Shown: positions 53,401 through 61,986, counted from the stretch's first letter. The stretch is DNA of 64,000 nucleotides from Paraburkholderia caribensis (GCF_002902945.1 NZ_CP026103.1:1364001-1428000), one strand, 5' to 3'. Notes: generated from the letters alone by a model not told the origin. Made by a program: numbers and translations.

Positions 53401-54616
53401 CCGGGTTCGTGCAGATGATCCAGCACGCCTTGATGTCGCCCGCCACCATGCGCGAGAACATATCGACAGTGCCGCCGCCGAGCTTCGTCTTGAGCGTGCC
53501 GCGCGGCACTTGCCACAGGTCTTCGATGAACGCGCGGTCTTCATCGACCAGCACCGAGCGCTGGCCCGGCAAGCCCGGACCCATGTAGCCCATCTCGCGC
53601 CCGCCCATCGCATTCGGCTGACCCGTCAGCGAAAACGGACCGCTGCCGGGGCGGCAGATCTTGCCCGTCGCCAGATGCAGATTGCAGATCGCGTTCGTGT
53701 TCCACGTGCCGTGCGTGCTCTGATTCAGGCCCATCGTCCAGCAACTGATCCACTCGGGCGCGTCGCCGATCCACTGCGCGGCCTGACGGATGTCGGCTTC
53801 GGGAATGCCCGTGAGCGCGGCGACTTTCTCAGGCGTGTAGTCGTCGAGGAACGCGGGCATCGCGTCCCAGCCTTCCGTGAATTCGCCGATGAAGCGCGCG
53901 TCGGTACGGCCATTTTCATGCAACAGATGCAGCAGGCCGTTGAGCAGCGCGAGATCGGTGCCCGGCTTGATCTGCATGAACAGATTCGCCTTGTCCGCCG
54001 TCGTATTGCGCCGCGGATCGACGACGATCAGCTTCGCGCCCGCCTTCACGCGATCCATCATGCGCAGAAAAAGAATCGGGTGGCAGTCGGCCATGTTCGC
54101 GCCGATCACGAAGAACAGATTGGCCTTGTCGAAATCCTGATACGAGCCAGGCGGGCCGTCCGCGCCCAATGACAGCTTGTAGCCGCTGCCCGCGCTCGCC
54201 ATGCACAGCCGCGAGTTCGACTCGATGTTGTTGGTGCCGATAAAGCCCTTGGCGAGCTTGTTCACGAGGTACTGCGCCTCGATCGACATCTGCCCCGACA
54301 CGTAGAAGGACAACGCATCGGGACCATGTTCGTCGAGAATCGCGCGCAGACGGCGTGCGGTGTCGGGAATCGCGAAATCGGCGGAAACGGGAATCGGATC
54401 GGCGTCGCGCGTGCGCCGCTCGAACGCGCTTTCGAGGCGGCCCGACTTGCGCAGCGCGACATGCGCCGACTGACCTTTCGTGCAGAGGCGGCCGTAGTTG
54501 GTCGGATGATCCTTGTCGCCGGAAATCTTGACGACCTGCCCTTCCTCGACATGCAGCACCATGCCGCAACCGACGCCGCAGTAGGGGCAAACCGTCTTGA
54601 TGTTCTCGCACGCCAT
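50444..54616 (-). CDS. nasA: Assimilatory nitrate reductase fused to a CysJ-like flavoprotein reductase
   Basis: 1390 residues. N-terminal part (1 to about 720): [4Fe-4S] site C10, C13, C17, C45, molybdopterin-binding blocks (NSRLCMASAGSGYKLSLGADG, VDPRRNTTADKANLFM, WTMGLNQSTHGTWNTNAICN) and a C-terminal cap (LNTGRLQHQWHTMTKTGKVP). After a linker a flavodoxin domain begins near 853 (LLWASQTGNIESL), then FAD and NADPH domains of sulfite-reductase type (RYFSLAIGDSNLEYEAGDALGVWPKN near 1045, GPGTGVAPFRGFLHERSARG, CGDASRMAKDVDAALKEVV). One chain thus takes electrons from NADPH to nitrate. Last gene of the operon, 21 bp after nirD. Confidence 0.92.
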   Translation of the reverse strand: MACENIKTVCPYCGVGCGMVLHVEEGQVVKISGDKDHPTNYGRLCTKGQSAHVALRKSGRLESAFERRTRDADPIPVSADFAIPDTARRLRAILDEHGPDALSFYVSGQMSIEAQYLVNKLAKGFIGTNNIESNSRLCMASAGSGYKLSLGADGPPGSYQDFDKANLFFVIGANMADCHPILFLRMMDRVKAGAKLIVVDPRRNTTADKANLFMQIKPGTDLALLNGLLHLLHENGRTDARFIGEFTEGWDAMPAFLDDYTPEKVAALTGIPEADIRQAAQWIGDAPEWISCWTMGLNQSTHGTWNTNAICNLHLATGKICRPGSGPFSLTGQPNAMGGREMGYMGPGLPGQRSVLVDEDRAFIEDLWQVPRGTLKTKLGGGTVDMFSRMVAGDIKACWIICTNPVASVANRQNVIAGLQAAELVIAQDAFLDTETNRYADVLLPGALWAEAEGVMINSERNMTLMQKAVDPPGAALADWQIIARMACEMGFADAFTYASAAEVFDEIARVSNPKTGYDLRGASHARLRETPLQWPCAPDAASDRNPLRYLNDGVSQTLKVLPDGTRPALVFPTASGKAMFFARPHVDPAEMPGAQFPIVLNTGRLQHQWHTMTKTGKVPMLNRLNPAPFVELHPEDAASLGVRDKDRVEVRSQRGRAVLPAVVTERVRPGNCFAPMHWNDVYGDDLCINAVTSDAIDAISQQPELKFCAVALTRVEADPVEEALPHDTEEAPAVTKETPIATAGQPQEPDMSRIDALAALLGITDTPAPALDDTARLYMAGFVSGLRSSQGDARGVPTLPVNAPLSANARLWFDGVLAGLFSRAPEAGPALTSVTQPAAAGEPAVRIAHARPKVALLWASQTGNIESLTEQYATQLMESGFEIRMSCMADMPVTALAQSKYVLLMTSTFGDGDAPDNGQSFWNALQADSAPRLVDQQYAVLGFGDPSYDQFCGHGRKLDARFAELGAKRLHARVDCDTDFQPAADKWLEAVIAKIKADDASLYEVPAQGLIPAVLPGATPSKTSPAQSRLVDNLRLNRNGSKDTRYFSLAIGDSNLEYEAGDALGVWPKNCPELVDELIDLSGVKPDASVHVAGVGDMRIADALARHYEIARPSVEALQLIASRSRNDALARLLADDRKADLKQWLWGQQLADVLHEFPADLSASELLSVLKRLQPRLYSIASSPKAHAGEVHLTVAAVRYNNGRRNRKGVSSTFLADRAHDVSVPVFVQKSAHFRPPRSGDTPMIMVGPGTGVAPFRGFLHERSARGATGRNWLFFGEQHAATDFYYRDELESMQQSGLLTRLDLAFSRDQADKVYVQDRMREQGAQLWAWLEEGAHFYVCGDASRMAKDVDAALKEVVAQHGGLSAERAEEYVGAMAKDRRYVRDVY

Positions 54617-54637
54617 CGTCAGAGTCCGTTCAACAGA

Positions 54638-54985
54638 TTACGCCGACACCCACACGTGTCCGTCTTCGACACGCGCCGCGAAGGCGCTGACGGACTTCTC
54701 GGGCGCTTCGAGGCATTCGCCCGTGCGCAGATCGAAGTGATGCTTGTAGATCGGCGAAGCGACCACGAGGCGATCGCCGAGACTGCCGATCAGCCCGCGC
54801 GACAGCACGGCCGCCTGCGATGCGGGGTCGAAGTTGTCGATGGCGTACACGCCGCCGCGATCGCCTTCGACGCGGAACACGGCAATCTGCTCGCCATTGA
54901 CGAGCGCGCAGACGCCCGTGTTCGGCACGATGTCGTCGAGCGTGCAAACCGACGTCCAAGTGGTGGGCAAACGGTCGTTGTTCAT
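54638..54985 (-). CDS. nirD: Nitrite reductase small subunit NirD
   Basis: 115 residues from MNNDRLPTTWTSVCTLDDIV; GGAG lies nine bases upstream of the start. Rieske-like fold of the NirD type, lacking the cluster-binding Cys and His pairs: CALVNGEQIAVFRVE, GGVYAIDNFDPASQAAVLSRG, ASPIYKHHFDLRTGECLE. Partner of NirB in the NADH-dependent reduction of nitrite to ammonium. 47 bp after nirB, 21 bp before nasA. Confidence 0.92.
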   Translation of the reverse strand: MNNDRLPTTWTSVCTLDDIVPNTGVCALVNGEQIAVFRVEGDRGGVYAIDNFDPASQAAVLSRGLIGSLGDRLVVASPIYKHHFDLRTGECLEAPEKSVSAFAARVEDGHVWVSA

Positions 54986-55032
54986 GTCGATCTCCGTTCT
55001 ATCGGATGAGTGAATGACGTGGGGGCTGCCGG

Positions 55033-57594
55033 TCAAACCGTTTCAGCGGGTTCTGTCGGCTGTTCGACGACGACGGGAATGCGCACCGGCCGCTGGCGCT
55101 CTTCGGGCGTGGCGGGCCGGATCTGGCCGCGCGTCGGGACGAAGCTGACGTTGTCGTCGACGCTGTCGCTGTTGACGAAGTGACGGAAGCGCTTGCGCGT
55201 CTCGGGGTCCGTGACGGCTTTCTTCCACTCGCATTCGTACGTGTCGACCACGTGCTGCATTTCCGCTTCGAGTTCCGCCGCGATGCCGAGCTTGTCGTTG
55301 ATGACGACGTCGCGCAGATAGTCGAGGCCGCCTTCGAGGTTCTCGCGCCACACGCTGGTACGTTGCAGCCGGTCGGCCGTGCGCACGTAGAACATCAGGA
55401 AGCGGTCGATATAGCGGATCAGGGTTTCGCGATCCAGGTCCGACGCGATCAGTTCGGCGTGGCGCGGCTTCATGCCGCCGTTGCCGCACACGTAGAGGTT
55501 CCAGCCCTTTTCCGTCGCGATGATGCCGACGTCCTTGCTTTGCGCCTCCGCGCACTCGCGCGTGCAGCCCGACACCGCAAACTTGATCTTGTGCGGCGAG
55601 CGCAGGCCCTTGTAGCGGTTCTCGATGTCGATCGCGAGACCGACGGAATCGTCGACGCCATAGCGGCACCACGTCGAGCCGACGCACGATTTCACCGTGC
55701 GCAGCGACTTGCCGTATGCATGGCCCGATTCGAAGCCCGCTGCGATCAGTTCTTCCCAGATCAACGGCAACTGTTCGACGCGCGCGCCGAACAGATCGAC
55801 ACGCTGCCCGCCCGTGACCTTCGTATAAAGACCGTACTTCTTTGCAACCTGGCCGACGGCAATCAGACCGTCCGGCGTCACTTCGCCGCCCGGCATGCGC
55901 GGCACGACGGAATACGTGCCGTCGCGCTGGATGTTCGCGAGGTAGTAGTCGTTGGTGTCCTGCAGGCTTGCGTGTTCTTTTTTCAGCACGAACTCGTTCC
56001 AGCACGACGCGAGAATGCCGGCGACAGCGGGCTTGCAGATATCGCAGCCAAGGCCGTGGCCATGCTTTTCCAGCAGCGCGCCGAAGGTCTCGATGCGCTC
56101 GACGCGAACGATGTGATACAGCTCCTGGCGCGAAAACGGAAAGTGCTCGCACAGATGATTATTGACGGCGAGCCCCTGCTTCTTCATCTCGGCCTTCATC
56201 ACCTGCGTGACGAGCGGCACGCAGCCGCCGCATGCCGTGCCTGCCTTCGTCGCGCTCTTCACGTCGCCGATGGTCGTCGCGCCTGCGCACACGGCCGCGC
56301 AGATCGCGCCCTTCGAGATGTTGTTGCACGAGCAGATCTGCGCGCTTTCGGGCAGTGCATCGACACCGAGCGCGGGCTTCGCGTTGCCGTCCGCTTGCGG
56401 CAGGATCAGAAATTCCGGCGACTCCGGCAACTGAATGCGGTTCAGCATCATCTGCAGCAGCGTGCCATATTCGCTCGCGTCGCCGACCATCACGCCGCCG
56501 AGCAGAAACTTGCCGCAATCGGACACAACCAGCTTCTTGTAGACCTGCTTGCGCTCGTCGCTGAACTGATACGTGCGGCTGCCCGCCGTCGCCGCGTGCG
56601 CATCGCCGAGACTCGCCACGTCGACGCCCATCAGCTTGAGCTTGGTGCTCATGTCCGCGCCTGCGAACGCGGCATCCGCTTCGCCGAGCAACTGCTTCGC
56701 TGTCACGCGCGCCATCTCGTAGCCCGGCGCAACGAGCCCGAAAATCTGGCCGTTCCACAGCGCGCATTCGCCGATCGCGTAGATATCGGCATCGCTCGTG
56801 CGGCACTGGTTGTCGATCACGATGCCGCCGCGCGGGCCGACTTCCAGACCGCTCGACCGCGCGATCTCGTCGCGCGGACGGATGCCGGCGGAGAACACGA
56901 TCATGTCGGTGTCGAGATGCGTGCCGTCGGCGAACTGCATGCGGTGCGTGCCCGCTTCGCCGTCGACGATCTCCAGCGTGTTCTTCTGCGTATGCACGGT
57001 CACGCCGAGTTCTTCGATCTTGCCGCGCAACACCTTGCCGCCGCCGTCGTCGACCTGCACGGCCATCAGGCGCGGTGCAAATTCGACGACATGGGTTTCG
57101 AGGCCCAGGTCGCGCAATGCCTTCGCGCATTCCAGACCGAGCAGGCCGCCGCCCACCACGACGCCCGTCTTCGAGCGTGCGCCGCATTCCTGCATCGCTT
57201 CGAGGTCTTCGATCGTGCGGTAGACGAAACAGTCCTTGCGATCCTTGCCCGGCACGGGCGGCACGAACGCATACGAGCCGCTGGCGATCACGAGCTTGTC
57301 GTAGGAAAGCGTCTCGCCCGTCGAGGTCGTCACGGTGTGCGCGTCGCGATCGATCGATACAGCCTTTGCGTTCAGGCGCAGCACCATGTCGTCGCGATCG
57401 AAGAAGCCGGGCGCCACCAGCGACAGATCGTCGGCGGATTTGCCCGCGAAGAACTCCGACAGATGCACGCGATCGTAGGCGGGACGCGGCTCTTCGCACA
57501 GCACGGTGATGTCGAGGCGCGCCGTGGTTTGTTCCGCGAGGCATTCGAGCAGTTTGTGGCCGACCATGCCGTGGCCGATAACGATGACTTTCAT
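55033..57594 (-). CDS. nirB: NADH-dependent nitrite reductase large subunit NirB
   Basis: About 853 residues from MKVIVIGHGMVGHKLLECLA; an ATG ten codons upstream is possible. Order: FAD/NADH domains (GGGLLGLECAKALRDL), a BFD-like [2Fe-2S] domain (CSCNNISKGAICAAVCAG..TACGGCVPLV), then the sirohaem/[4Fe-4S] domain with CVGSTWCRYG and SGCTRECAEAQSKDVGI. Reduces nitrite to ammonium in the cytosol. It follows the nitrate transporter by 34 bp. Confidence 0.93.
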   Translation of the reverse strand: MKVIVIGHGMVGHKLLECLAEQTTARLDITVLCEEPRPAYDRVHLSEFFAGKSADDLSLVAPGFFDRDDMVLRLNAKAVSIDRDAHTVTTSTGETLSYDKLVIASGSYAFVPPVPGKDRKDCFVYRTIEDLEAMQECGARSKTGVVVGGGLLGLECAKALRDLGLETHVVEFAPRLMAVQVDDGGGKVLRGKIEELGVTVHTQKNTLEIVDGEAGTHRMQFADGTHLDTDMIVFSAGIRPRDEIARSSGLEVGPRGGIVIDNQCRTSDADIYAIGECALWNGQIFGLVAPGYEMARVTAKQLLGEADAAFAGADMSTKLKLMGVDVASLGDAHAATAGSRTYQFSDERKQVYKKLVVSDCGKFLLGGVMVGDASEYGTLLQMMLNRIQLPESPEFLILPQADGNAKPALGVDALPESAQICSCNNISKGAICAAVCAGATTIGDVKSATKAGTACGGCVPLVTQVMKAEMKKQGLAVNNHLCEHFPFSRQELYHIVRVERIETFGALLEKHGHGLGCDICKPAVAGILASCWNEFVLKKEHASLQDTNDYYLANIQRDGTYSVVPRMPGGEVTPDGLIAVGQVAKKYGLYTKVTGGQRVDLFGARVEQLPLIWEELIAAGFESGHAYGKSLRTVKSCVGSTWCRYGVDDSVGLAIDIENRYKGLRSPHKIKFAVSGCTRECAEAQSKDVGIIATEKGWNLYVCGNGGMKPRHAELIASDLDRETLIRYIDRFLMFYVRTADRLQRTSVWRENLEGGLDYLRDVVINDKLGIAAELEAEMQHVVDTYECEWKKAVTDPETRKRFRHFVNSDSVDDNVSFVPTRGQIRPATPEERQRPVRIPVVVEQPTEPAETV

Positions 57595-57628
57595 GTCGCC
57601 GATCCTGTCAGAGAGGGGATTCATTTGT

Positions 57629-58930
57629 TTAATTCGTTGCGCCGAGTGCAGCATCGCGAGCGGTGTGTTCGGCGGAGAAACGCACGGCGATCGCGCAGAT
57701 CGCAGACGCGCTCACGAAGCCGCCGAGCGTCAACAGCGTTTGATGCAGGTCGCCCATGCCCTTCGCCAGGAAGCCCGCCGCCACGGCGCCGACATTGCCG
57801 CCCGCGCCGACGATGCCCGCCACGCCGCCGAGCGCCTTGCGATCGATGAAAGGCACGAGCGCGTAGGTCGCGCCGCACGCCATGTGCGTGAAGAGCCCGA
57901 ACAGCAGCATCGCGATCACGGCGAGCGCCGCGTGGTTTGCCTGCGAGAACAGCAGCAGGCCCACGCCTTCGCCCGCGATCAGCGCGAACAGCAGCATCGA
58001 GCGCGCGGACAGTCCGCGGCGCTTCGCGCCCCAGTCCGACAGCAGACCGCCGAGCGGACGCGCGAAGATCGCGAGCAGGCCGAAGCTGCCAGCCGCAAGA
58101 CCGGCGTCGCGCAGCGACAGCTGGAAGTGATCGACGTAGTAGATGGCCGCGACGTTATGAATGAACACCTCGACGCCGAAGCACGCGGCGTAGGTGACGA
58201 ACAGCATCCACACGCGATAGTTGCGCGAGGCCGCGAGCAGGCTGGCCCAGCCTCCTTTCTTGCCGCTGTCGATGGCGATGCCGCGTGCGCGCAGTTCGGT
58301 GAAATTGCCTTGCGGGCAGTCCTGCGTGAAGCGCCAGTAGAGCGCGGCCGTGATGGGCATCGCAATGCCCGGCAACACCAGCGTCAGACGCCATGCGTCG
58401 GCATTGCTCGCGCCTAGCGCGAGGGCGCCGGCGAGCAGCAGCGGCACGAGCATCTGCGCGGCGCCTGCGCCTGCGTTGCCCCAGCCTGCGCTCGTCGCGT
58501 TCGCCGTGCCGACCACGTTGGGCGCGAACATCACCGACGTGTGATATTGCGTGATCACGAAGCTCGCGCCGACCGCGCCGATGCCGAGCCGGCATAGCAG
58601 GAACGCCGTGTAGCTGTGCGCGAGCGCCGCGCCCAGCACGGGCAGCGCGCCGATCGTCATCAACGCGACGTAGACCTTGCGCGGACCGAAGCGGTCGCAC
58701 ATCGGACCGACGATCAGACGCACGAGAATCGTGATGGCGACGGCAGCAATGTTGATGTTGGCCACCTGATCCGCTGTGAGGTGAAACTCCTGCTTGATGA
58801 GCGGCATCAGCGGCGCGCAGGCGAACCACGCGAAGAAGCAGACGAAGAACGCCATCCACGCGAAGTGGAAGGCGCGCATGGCTGGCGTGCGCCAGCTCAG
58901 CAGATCGATCGATGTGGCTTTGTCGGTCAT
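57629..58930 (-). CDS. narK: Nitrate/nitrite MFS transporter, NarK/NasA type
   Basis: 433 residues, twelve helices. NNP-family signatures: WMAFFVCFFAWFACAPLMPL, RLIVGPMCDRFGPRKVY, and the nitrate signature GWGNAGAGAAQMLVP (first) and GIVGAGGNVGAVAAGFL (second). Imports nitrate for assimilation. First gene of narK-nirB-nirD-nasA; the sigma-54 promoter lies about 136 bp upstream. Confidence 0.92.
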   Translation of the reverse strand: MTDKATSIDLLSWRTPAMRAFHFAWMAFFVCFFAWFACAPLMPLIKQEFHLTADQVANINIAAVAITILVRLIVGPMCDRFGPRKVYVALMTIGALPVLGAALAHSYTAFLLCRLGIGAVGASFVITQYHTSVMFAPNVVGTANATSAGWGNAGAGAAQMLVPLLLAGALALGASNADAWRLTLVLPGIAMPITAALYWRFTQDCPQGNFTELRARGIAIDSGKKGGWASLLAASRNYRVWMLFVTYAACFGVEVFIHNVAAIYYVDHFQLSLRDAGLAAGSFGLLAIFARPLGGLLSDWGAKRRGLSARSMLLFALIAGEGVGLLLFSQANHAALAVIAMLLFGLFTHMACGATYALVPFIDRKALGGVAGIVGAGGNVGAVAAGFLAKGMGDLHQTLLTLGGFVSASAICAIAVRFSAEHTARDAALGATN

Positions 58931-59065
58931 GTTCCGGGCCTGTAAACGACTACGGCGTCCCGCGAATCGGGTGCGAGACCAGATTCAGGGGACGCCGTTG
59001 TCCAAAGTTCGTCGGTGAGGATGCTGCTTTGCGGCTCGTCGTTGAGTCGCGATGCGGGGATTAGT

Positions 59066-59080
59066 GCAAGGTGTGTGCCA
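59066..59080 (-). promoter_or_regulatory. Sigma-54 promoter of the nitrate assimilation operon
   Basis: Minus strand TGGCACACACCTTGC, a near-perfect -24/-12 element (GG and GC ten bases apart). Predicted start near 59054, giving a leader of about 120 bases before narK. Confidence 0.82.
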
Positions 59081-59181
59081 TGCGGGCTATTGGCGGCGGG
59101 AAGGCCTTTCTGGCTTGGGTTTCAGGGCGGTTTGCGGGTTTGGCGGCGAGGTGGTCGGCTGGTTCATGGTGAGGCTCGCGG

Positions 59182-59196
59182 GCACTTTGCTGGTGC
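59182..59196. promoter_or_regulatory. NtrC-type box 1
   Basis: GCAC, seven bases, GTGC, the symmetric NtrC consensus. Centre about 122 bp upstream of the -12 element. Confidence 0.75.
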
Positions 59197-59202
59197 AGCG
59201 CA

Positions 59203-59217
59203 GCACTGTAGGCGTGC
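59203..59217. promoter_or_regulatory. NtrC-type box 2
   Basis: A second GCAC-N7-GTGC whose centre is 21 bp from that of box 1, two helical turns, as expected for cooperative NtrC dimers. Confidence 0.72.
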
Positions 59218-59333
59218 GTTGGGGTGGTGCGGGTGTGGTGCCGATTCGTCCGTTGCGGGACAAGGGAGTGTCACATTGTTTGCGCTGCGCGAGCGCCGCG
59301 CGAGCCTTTGCAATCTTTGACAGATGCGTCGAA

Positions 59334-59792
59334 CTACGATTCGTCGCGCGTGTAGTGCTGGACGGAGCGGACTACGACCTCACGGCATGTCAGCCGTATG
59401 TCGAGACCAACGTTAGGCATCAGGTCGAGCTTGATCAGCCCATCGAATTCCCTCGTCAAAGTGATGTCCATGACGGAAGCTTCTTCGAGCATCGCATTCA
59501 GGTCGATTTGGGAACTTCTTAGATCCAGAAAATCGACCACGACCAGATAGTCACTCGCGCGCGGAGCACCATAGCGGTTGTGTTCTATTTCGAGCACAAG
59601 GTCGACCAATCCGCGCCGACGTCCGCCTGACAGAGGTTTCCCTTCGACCGTCACCGATGATTGCCTGTTTCGTTCCATGCAAATGCTTCTTATCGCTGAA
59701 TCATGGAAGGACGGATATTCTCCAAAGATCTTCAATAGCAGGTCGCTATTCGTTGCAAGTTCCCAACCCCACGTTTCTCTGTGAACGTTCAT
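59334..59792 (-). CDS. Imm50-like immunity protein
   Basis: 152 residues, MNVHRETWGWELATNSDLLL then KIFGEYPSFHDSAIRSI; the IFG.YPSFHDAE-type motif near residues 22-37 is the mark of immunity family 50. The remainder is alternating beta strands (DLVLEIEHNRYG, YLVVVDFLDL). It follows the putative toxin gene by 20 bp in the same direction, the normal order for a polymorphic toxin and its immunity protein. Cytosolic. Confidence 0.7.
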   Translation of the reverse strand: MNVHRETWGWELATNSDLLLKIFGEYPSFHDSAIRSICMERNRQSSVTVEGKPLSGGRRRGLVDLVLEIEHNRYGAPRASDYLVVVDFLDLRSSQIDLNAMLEEASVMDITLTREFDGLIKLDLMPNVGLDIRLTCREVVVRSVQHYTRDES

Positions 59793-59812
59793 CTAAGCTC
59801 CTGGCGTTGTCT

Positions 59813-60859
59813 TTATCTACAATTGATTGGCGACATCGAGACATGACTGTTGTCCCTGACACCGTTGTCGAAATTGTGACCATGTGCGGGACCATGGCTC
59901 TCGTGATATTGAGCACAAAGATTTCCGTGGTCATCAAAGTAATCCACATCGAGCCCGTTCGGGTTAATGCGGAATCCGCCCGGATCATTGCCACTTAGAC
60001 GGACCCCACGGGCCGCCACCTCCGTCGTCTCGTCGCTCAACTTATCCGGGTAATACCCAAACGGCTGCGCGTCACCTGGAGGTGACGAGTCCGCCTTGGC
60101 GCTGTCGTCAATGCCTGTCGCCGCTGAGATGCCCTTCGCAAACGACGGGACTGCGTCTTCATCACTCTCGGCTGCGACCATGCCGCCGGCTATGGCTCTC
60201 GCTGCGCCAAGCAGATCAAGAGCATCACCACTTCTGCCCGCTCCATTGGCCATCTCCGCCCATGCCGCCTTTAACTGCGCTTCTCGCGTAGCAGGATCGT
60301 ATGGGCCTCTCAACACTGGCTCGCCGTTCAACATCAGCGGTCCCGGACCGGCATCCACGAAAGCGGCCCATTTTCCTCGGCCGAATCCGCCGGCATTGCC
60401 AAGTCCACTACTACTCGACGCCCATCGTTCCGGGGCGCAATCCGGACGCGTCGCTCGCGCCAGAGCACGCCGCTCCCGATCGATTACGGGCACGAGTCGC
60501 CCGGAGGCAACCGCTTCGCGCAGCGCTTTCTCAATACCTTCGTTATCAGCCGGCAGGTTCCAGTGCGCGACATCCAACAGATCGCGCAGAAACGAACGTA
60601 TGACATCAAGTTCACGTTTCCCGGTCACCGTCCGCAGGTCCGGGCGCGGCCGAAAGTGAAGATCGAAATCCCGTCTATCCAGTTCGCGCTGTCGGTCGTC
60701 GATCGTTAATGAACACGACCCGTTACGCGTCCGGCTAACTGAACCGCCGTATAACTCCGCTCCTCGCAGTTCCCGAGCGAGCCGCCGGTATTGCCACACC
60801 GGATACAGCCTACATTTCCACCCATTTTCCAGCGGTACATCGAGCGTATTCCATTGCAT
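59813..60859 (-). CDS. Putative polymorphic toxin/secreted effector
   Basis: About 348 residues from MQWNTLDVPLENGWKCRLYP; an upstream start would add 23. No signal peptide. A middle region VASGRLVPVIDRERRALARA and PLMLNGEPVLRGPYDPATREAQL resembles the trafficking regions of Burkholderia type VI effectors. The last 80 residues (from GYYPDKLSDETTEVAARGVR) form a separate domain with GLDVDYFDDHGN and a histidine-rich HESHGPAHGHN at about 319-329, which could be a catalytic or metal site. The family is not recognised. An Imm50-like gene follows. Confidence 0.6.
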   Translation of the reverse strand: MQWNTLDVPLENGWKCRLYPVWQYRRLARELRGAELYGGSVSRTRNGSCSLTIDDRQRELDRRDFDLHFRPRPDLRTVTGKRELDVIRSFLRDLLDVAHWNLPADNEGIEKALREAVASGRLVPVIDRERRALARATRPDCAPERWASSSSGLGNAGGFGRGKWAAFVDAGPGPLMLNGEPVLRGPYDPATREAQLKAAWAEMANGAGRSGDALDLLGAARAIAGGMVAAESDEDAVPSFAKGISAATGIDDSAKADSSPPGDAQPFGYYPDKLSDETTEVAARGVRLSGNDPGGFRINPNGLDVDYFDDHGNLCAQYHESHGPAHGHNFDNGVRDNSHVSMSPINCR

Positions 60860-60957
60860 AGATATCCGAATCAATCTCCGCATAAAGAAGCGGATATACC
60901 TAGCATGAAACCCAGACCGCTCTGTCAAAGAACGTCAAGTACCGCGCATCATATCCC

Positions 60958-61878
60958 CTACCCCTCCCGCGCCTCCCTCAACTCCCCCGCGATGAAATCA
61001 ACAAACGTCCGAATCCGCGCCGACATCTGATGCCTCTGCGAGTACACGGCAAAAATATCCGCACCCGGCGTCTCAAACCCTGGCAGCACCTGCACGAGCC
61101 GTCCATCCGCCAGATACTCATTGACGTCCCACTCGGCGCGCATCAAAACGCCGTGCCCATCGAGCGCCCACTTGACCGCGATCTCGCCGTCATTCGTCGT
61201 CAGATTGCCATTGATGCGCACCGCTTCCGTCTTGCGCGCAGCGCCGCGCCCTGTCGCGAGCCGCCATACGCCGTACGCTTCGTCGCCCTGCCGTATGCCG
61301 ATGCAGTTGTGCCTCACCAGTTCGCGCGGCGTGATCGGCATCCCATACTCGGCGATGTACGAAGGCGCCGCGCACAGCAAGCGGCGGTTCGGCGCAAGCC
61401 GCCGGGCGACGACGCGCGTGTCGGGCGGCTCGCCAAAGCGGATGCAGACGTCGAACGCGTCGTCGGTAAGCGGCGGCGGCGTGACGGACAACTGCAACTG
61501 CACCGCGACCTGCGGATAACGGTTCACGAAGCGCGAGATCGCCGGCGCGACATGGCTGCGCCCGAACCCAAGCGTCGCATTCACCCGCAGCAAACCCTTC
61601 GGGCTCTTCTTCGCGCTGCCCAGCAACTCGGACAGCGCGTCGATTTCATCGAGTATCCGCCGCGCGTGCTCCAGGTACACCTCGCCCTCGGGCGTCAGCA
61701 TCATCCGGCGCGTCGTCCGGTTCACGAGCGGCACGCCCGCGCGCTGCTCCATCTGCGTCAGCCGCTTGCTCACGGCGGCAGGCGTCAAACCCAGCTCGCG
61801 CGCCGCCGCGCTCAGGCTGCCTGATGCGGCGAGCGTCGAGAAAAAGCTCAGGTCGGTCGGTTGAACGGTTCCGGTCAC
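60958..61878 (-). CDS. LysR-family transcriptional regulator (DmlR-like)
   Basis: 306 residues. HTH: LSAAARELGLTPAAVSKRLTQMEQRAGVPLVNRTTRRMMLTPEG. The ligand domain starts GLLRVNATLGFGRSHVAPAI. This is the subgroup of DmlR/TtuA regulators, which sense malate or tartrate. It is divergent from the tartrate/D-malate dehydrogenase gene across 108 bp and is expected to activate it. Confidence 0.88.
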   Translation of the reverse strand: MTGTVQPTDLSFFSTLAASGSLSAAARELGLTPAAVSKRLTQMEQRAGVPLVNRTTRRMMLTPEGEVYLEHARRILDEIDALSELLGSAKKSPKGLLRVNATLGFGRSHVAPAISRFVNRYPQVAVQLQLSVTPPPLTDDAFDVCIRFGEPPDTRVVARRLAPNRRLLCAAPSYIAEYGMPITPRELVRHNCIGIRQGDEAYGVWRLATGRGAARKTEAVRINGNLTTNDGEIAVKWALDGHGVLMRAEWDVNEYLADGRLVQVLPGFETPGADIFAVYSQRHQMSARIRTFVDFIAGELREAREG

Positions 61879-61986
61879 GGCTCGATTTGTGAATTCAAGT
61901 TAAAGATGCTTTGAGTTTAGCACCGGTTACCGCGCTTTCAGTTGGGTACAGTCAGTTCCATTCCAGATAAATTGAAGGAGCGAGAC

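Larger units (their letters stand above)
58931..59333. other. Control region of the nitrate operon
   Basis: About 400 bp without a supported gene between narK and the Imm50-like gene. Holds the sigma-54 promoter and two NtrC-type boxes listed separately. The right half is G/T rich on the plus strand. Confidence 0.6.

Noticed and set aside
52244..54172. Plus-strand open frame of 642 codons
   Set aside because: Antisense to the nitrate reductase; no ribosome binding site and no domain.
55180..57849. Plus-strand open frame of 889 codons
   Set aside because: Antisense to nirB; composition is Arg/Ala/His rich with no motif, a shadow of the real gene.
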